In this document: positions 59,557 through 64,000 of the stretch, piece after piece
Layout of the letters: every line of letters begins with the position of its first letter
Numbering within the stretch: position 1 is the stretch's first letter
Origin: Heliopora coerulea
Taxonomy: Eukaryota > Cnidaria > Anthozoa > Scleralcyonacea > Helioporidae
Assembly: GCA_030142905.1 (NCBI GenBank)
Contig: JASJOG010000073.1
Coordinates: forward strand, 1,116,001 to 1,180,000
DNA: 64,000 nucleotides
Direction: 5' to 3'
The notes under the pieces: model-generated
Databases searched by the model: none
What the model was told of the DNA's origin: nothing
Seen by the model: only the letters and a program-made list of their open reading frames with translations
Translations under genes and position numbers: made by a program

Positions 59557-59916
59557 TTGGTGTCCTAATTACTGTTTTGTTGGTCTATCTTATCATTAGG
59601 TGAGGTAAACAATGTGATTTCCATCTGTAATTTTCAGTTTATTTTTGACGTCAAAGTGACACGTATGAATTAGCTTGTTTTGACTTTCAGTCAACTTTCT
59701 TCATTTTCTCATATTCAGCACTACTTCCAGTCTTGTATTCATTACAGTCCTTGGTTTTTGTTATATGAAGTTTCATAGTGTTTTGGGTACCATTTACAAG
59801 CGAGTTGCGATTGTGATTTTGTTGCTTAGCAACCTCTCGTTCATTTTGTGTAGACGTCGGAGACAGAATGATTTCGAACAATTGATATCAGTTGAGATCA
59901 CACCAAATTACGAACT
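59557..59916 (+). CDS. Membrane-span and juxtamembrane exons of a receptor-like protein
   Basis: Exon 59557-59599 (donor ATTAG|GTGAGG) encodes a hydrophobic span GVLITVLLVYLII and two bases of an Arg codon. After a 254-bp intron, exon 59854-59916 (acceptor CATTTTGTGTAG, donor CT|GTAAGT) completes the codon and reads RRRQNDFEQLISVEITPNYE. A span followed directly by four arginines is the classic stop-transfer and cytoplasmic start of a type I membrane protein. The NYEL end resembles receptor-kinase juxtamembrane segments, but no kinase exon was found in the window. The first acceptor (GGTGGCGTAG) is weak. Confidence 0.6.
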
Positions 59917-62900
59917 GTAAGTATATATGGTTAAGAATTCTACGCCACACTTCGTGTTGACGTTCAATGTTTATGTCATAAACTACTTATTGACCTCGCT
60001 TGTTCGATGTGTACTTGTGAAATATCAGACCCTTGTGCGCAAGTGTTTGCACTGACCTCAACTCACTGCCCTTGACTCGCACCGCACTTTAAAACATCGG
60101 TCCGATATTTCACTAGTACAAACTGTACGCTCGGTCAAAGAATATAACCATAGAATGACGACTTAAGGTCATCGGTTTTTAACTATTGTTCTGGGATTTC
60201 AACCTTTGACGAACTCCGAAACGTTATTTTCGTCCTTCCCAGACAAACATTTCATTCAAAACAAAGTTTCCAAACCATTTCAATAAGTGTACCTTTTGCT
60301 GTTCATTACCAGAAAATATCCTGTTATTAACGCAAACCTCATTGATGCAAAAATACATTCATTTTATTTTGATCACACCAACTGACGACCATTAACACCA
60401 ATTTTCTATATAGTGGGGTTAATAAGATATTTCTTTTGCGTAATTGAAATTTTATTAACCCTAATGTAGCGTAGAATGGTGGTAATGGTAGTCTGTTGCC
60501 GCTATAGAATACTCTTTCATGCAAATGGTGGCGTACTTACCCCGGTGAATGTCGATTGAATAAAATGGATTTATTTTCGCGCTAATGAGTTTGAAATTGG
60601 CGTCAGTGATAGCATATTTCTTGGTAATGGACATGAAAAGGTGAACAACTCAACCCATTCTATACGTGGCTCTAAATGTTTATTGCTATTCTCGCGCCCA
60701 CAGGAGCAGAAAACACTATCCGAAAATATCGACACACTTTAGAACCGTCTATATGCAAGGAAAAAGGTCACAACTGCATCCGGTATAAGCCTAAACTAAA
60801 ATTCTGTCAGGAAAATTTCCCCTTTACAACCATGAAATTCCCCCTACCCATCGGAAAAGTTTGACCCGATTGAGAACTTTAATTTAAGAGCATATAAAAT
60901 GTTATATTGAATGTTCGGGTATTAATTATTAGGATTTTTGTTGTATGCATTGAATTGATTGATATTAAATGTGGGAATGTTTTTTCTTAGTTCTGGGGAC
61001 TAAGTGAGCTGTAAAGCCGACGGCATGGGAACAACAGAGGCAAAGAGTTTTGATTAAGATTTTAGGGGAAATCATTATTTTTAAGGGAAAGGTCAATGAC
61101 ACATATATTTTCAGTTGTTTCACTCGTACTATAACGCTTAAAGCTTAAGTTGTAAAGTTTAGAATAACACTTTGAAAAGGTATTCAAATTGTAATCTGAG
61201 CAACCTGACCTCAGCCTGACCGTAAACCTAGCCCTAGCCCTAACCCTTACCCTAAACCCTAACCCTAACCAACTCTAACCCTAACGCTAACTGTAACCTA
61301 ACACTTTGACTTACTCCCCCAACTATTGGGAGAAAACCCCATAGGGCCAGGATGCTCAGATTACAATATGGCAAAGCTTCGAAGCGTTATTCGAACATTT
61401 AGAACAGACGAAAGCGTTTAAGAACAAGTAAAACTGGTGGTTTTTTTCGCCACCACCGAATATCAAACCTCTGACGGGCCTACGGTAAAATTGCTGCAAA
61501 AACTTATTCTTGCAATGGAACGAATACATGGAACAGAACGATTTTTAGTCCGTAGAATGTTCGCGACGGCTACGTTGTTCCAGATAAAACTTCACCGAGA
61601 CTATTAGGAAGAAGTAAGATAACATTATGTTCCGTTCAACTCTATAACGTTTGCTGTTTTTTACACCGAGATTATTAGCAAGTAAAATAATATTGTGTTC
61701 TGTTCAACTATAACGTTCGCTGATTTTGTTTTTCACCGAGGTGGTTAGGAAGAAGTAAAAGTAAAAGAACTAATGTTTTTATTACAGCGTATGCACTCAG
61801 TTCCCAGAGACGAGAGTAACAAAGGACATGGCGGCCATGTTTGTGTACTTAAAGACAAAAGAAGAGTATTAAAATTATTTAATTAAGGAACACCAACACG
61901 TCGGTTACAACGTCAAGTGCGTACGCTGTATGAAATTCTCTAATTCACTACCCTATTTAGATTAGACGTCTAACTACCGAAAGCTGACTAGTTTCATTCA
62001 TTTTGAAAACGGTAGTTAAAAAGGTGTTTGTCTTGTTTGACTAAAAGTTTGGGTTTACAAGAGATTTTGATTCGGTGTTTATTTCTGCGGCTTCCGTACA
62101 ATTTCGTCATCTGATTCAAAGATCTCATTAACGTTCGACCTTTTTGAATGTGGCTTGCGAATTGCGTTTTATAGTCAATGCATTGTGCCCGTCTCCAACA
62201 ACTCGTTTCATTGACAAGTGAAACATATGTGAGAGTTTATTCTGGCAAGGAAGTGACTGTGATGCAATGCACGAAACTTTCTCGTGACATACACGTATTT
62301 GTTTAAACTAAGTTAGACCTTTAACGCCTGGTTTTTAGTTTTGTTTTATTCTTTGTTCTTTCGTTGGTTCAAACTTTGTTCAATCGTTAGCCCTTTTGGG
62401 TCTTGTATCATGGAACTATTGGATGATGAAGAGAGAACCTGAAAGAGGAAAAGACTATAGTCAATGGATTACAGTGAAAAAATTAGGCAATGCTGCACAT
62501 GCTTTGCTGGAACAATATTGAGTTTAAGCTAGCTAGTACAGTGACAGTATTTAAGAAAGTAGTTTAACTTTACAAGTGTTAGTAAAATGCTATCCTACTG
62601 ACCTTGTAATGAATTGTGAATGTTGTTTACACCTCAGAAACTCTTCTCAAGAGCTCAGGTCAGCATGTTAACGTTTAAAAGATCCGAAATGCCTTACCTG
62701 TTGTGAGTCAACGTAGTAGTCCAACCGTGGAAATGTTTTCGACGACGTATTGTGTAGAAGTAGGACGACGTTGAAAATACTATTGGAACTGCAAATTATT
62801 CATTCCTCTTGTGTTTAATAAATATTTCGATTGATAAGAACACGTTGCCGTAATGTTTACTTAAACTCCCTAATGTTGTCCGGAGGCGGTCAAACGATTA

Positions 62901-64000
62901 CAACGCACCTAAATTCGGTAAAAATGTTGCATGAACGTTTGACTCGATTTAAACTTAGTAGAACATGTTGAAACACAACGCAACATTTTATGACATGGTG
63001 CTCAAACGGTTGCAAGATTTTCAAGCAACGATGTCGTAAGGATTTGCATCCAAATGTGACCGTTTGTTTCCAGCTCTTTCACGGCTCTCTTTGTCGTTAA
63101 GATGACCAGGTTTCTATGACGTGTATCAAGGTTGCCTTAAGATTGACAACGGATTTTGACTTTTTAGAATATTGCGAATTTGTTCCATGATCTTTAACAT
63201 TACTGGGGTAAAGATATCTTTTCCATGTCGCAGATCCTTAAATTTTGCAAGCAAATTTAAGCTGAGCTTAGACTTGAATTTTGCTTAAATCAGTTCGCAG
63301 ACTTAGGCTGTGAATATGTTTGTTTAGAGTTTTACTTGATCTCGTGGAACAGATTTGAGCTTTATTTATACAGTATAAATATGGTAACTTGGAGTTGATG
63401 TAATTTCGGAACGTAAACTACAGAAGTCCATGAGAGCTTGAATGCCATTTAATGCATATTTGTGTATATTTTTCGAAAAATAGTATATTAATAATTGAAG
63501 CATATACATGTACAGGTACGAGTAGGATTTTCCACTTACGGTCGACGTTCGATAATTGTTGGCGATTATCTAAAATCTTTAAGCTAAAGTTGGAATTTAC
63601 TTCTCAAAGTCGGTGTCTATCACTGATAGCCGTGTAAACTATTGTCTAATTGGTCTCTGCCACACCAGTTAAGCACATAGTTTAATGAAAGATGTGGTTT
63701 TTATATTCATCTTATGTATCATCATTTAGGATGTTGGGATGGTTGATTTTGCGACTCCAACTGTGACTTAGAGTGAACAACACGACTTCAGTTTGGCAAC
63801 TTACTGGCGTCGCTGCTCAATTTGGTCATTGCTAGTCAACTTTTAAATTTCTATCATATACAATGTTGCATTTAATATGTACATATATTTTCTATATTTC
63901 CCTAATGTGATCAGTAAATTCAATCGTTTTCAGTATTTATTGGCTGTTGCCTCTTTCGGTGGTTAATTGCATATTTATGATTTTCATGTGACGTCAAATC
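59917..64000. other. Intron-like non-coding DNA to window end
   Basis: No strong exon. A possible one follows the acceptor CTCGCGCCCACAG at about 60703, where the phase left by the previous exon gives 28 codons (LSRKHYPKISTHFRTVYMQG) before a stop at about 60786; unsupported. 61205-61300 has telomere-like repeats, and CACCGAGA(C/T)TATTAG is repeated three times at 61590-61750. Otherwise AT-rich and featureless. Confidence 0.45.
61205..61300. repeat. Degenerate interstitial telomere-like repeat
   Basis: Irregular CCCTAA/CCCTAG units on the plus strand over about 95 bp, without the inverted arms that flank the similar tract at 47430-47585. Confidence 0.85.

Overview
This is eukaryotic genomic DNA, not bacterial or viral. 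It has short exons with GT/AG borders, long AT-rich introns, many layers of decayed transposons, microsatellites and palindromic repeats. There are no operons, bacterial ribosome-binding sites or CRISPR arrays. Penelope-like (GIY-YIG), L2/CR1-like LINE, ZMYM1- and ZNF862-type hAT, THAP and PIF/Harbinger elements with hammerhead ribozymes, beside a tandem DSL-type exon, suggest a marine invertebrate, most likely an anthozoan cnidarian (coral or anemone). That assignment is an inference from content, not a database match.

Layout. 1-3118 is one copy of a ~3.1 kb segment whose second copy is 29029-33789. Copy 2 carries two extra insertions (a THAP transposon and a small hAT-like element). Removing them leaves about 3123 bp against 3118 bp, so the two copies are natural empty and filled sites for each other. 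3119-9400 is a broken hAT transposon split by an L2/CR1-like LINE. 9831-13915 is a broken Ty3-type retroelement with a MYND zinc finger between nucleocapsid and protease, itself split by a 531-bp element. 14481-17283 is a Penelope-like element between (TA)n tracts, with a hammerhead at its 3' end and a tRNA-related palindrome inserted in its reverse transcriptase. 18195-20240 is a minus-strand LINE carrying another palindromic insertion. 21536-23606 is a ~2 kb imperfect palindrome, followed by a short unit with a textbook hammerhead ribozyme on the minus strand. 37007-41939 holds a PIF MITE and a three-level nest (hAT containing a LINE containing a TTAA-flanked element). 51264-56563 is a ZNF862-type hAT whose coding region begins with an OTU protease-like domain.

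Host genes. On the minus strand, two exons at 24905-25492 encode a multi-span membrane protein of MARVEL-like architecture, and a separate terminal exon at 33815-33895 has the form expected for the last membrane segment of a related gene. On the plus strand, three exons at 42504-42704, 43168-43309 and 44559-44779 join in perfect phase into a type II membrane protein of unknown family. Further plus-strand exons encode a signal peptide (45723-45767), a DSL domain pair with a premature stop (50391-50866), an FN3-like extracellular piece (58614-58770) and a membrane span with its cytoplasmic juxtamembrane (59557-59599 and 59854-59916). Their spacing fits one long receptor or ligand gene whose intron hosts the OTU-hAT, but the link is inferred.

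The most unusual signals are the hammerhead ribozymes (one perfect, one good, one degenerate) and a recurring class of palindromic, tRNA- or ribozyme-bearing insertions, two of which have exact 16-bp target duplications. These look like retroposed snap-back or head-to-head dimers rather than conventional MITEs.
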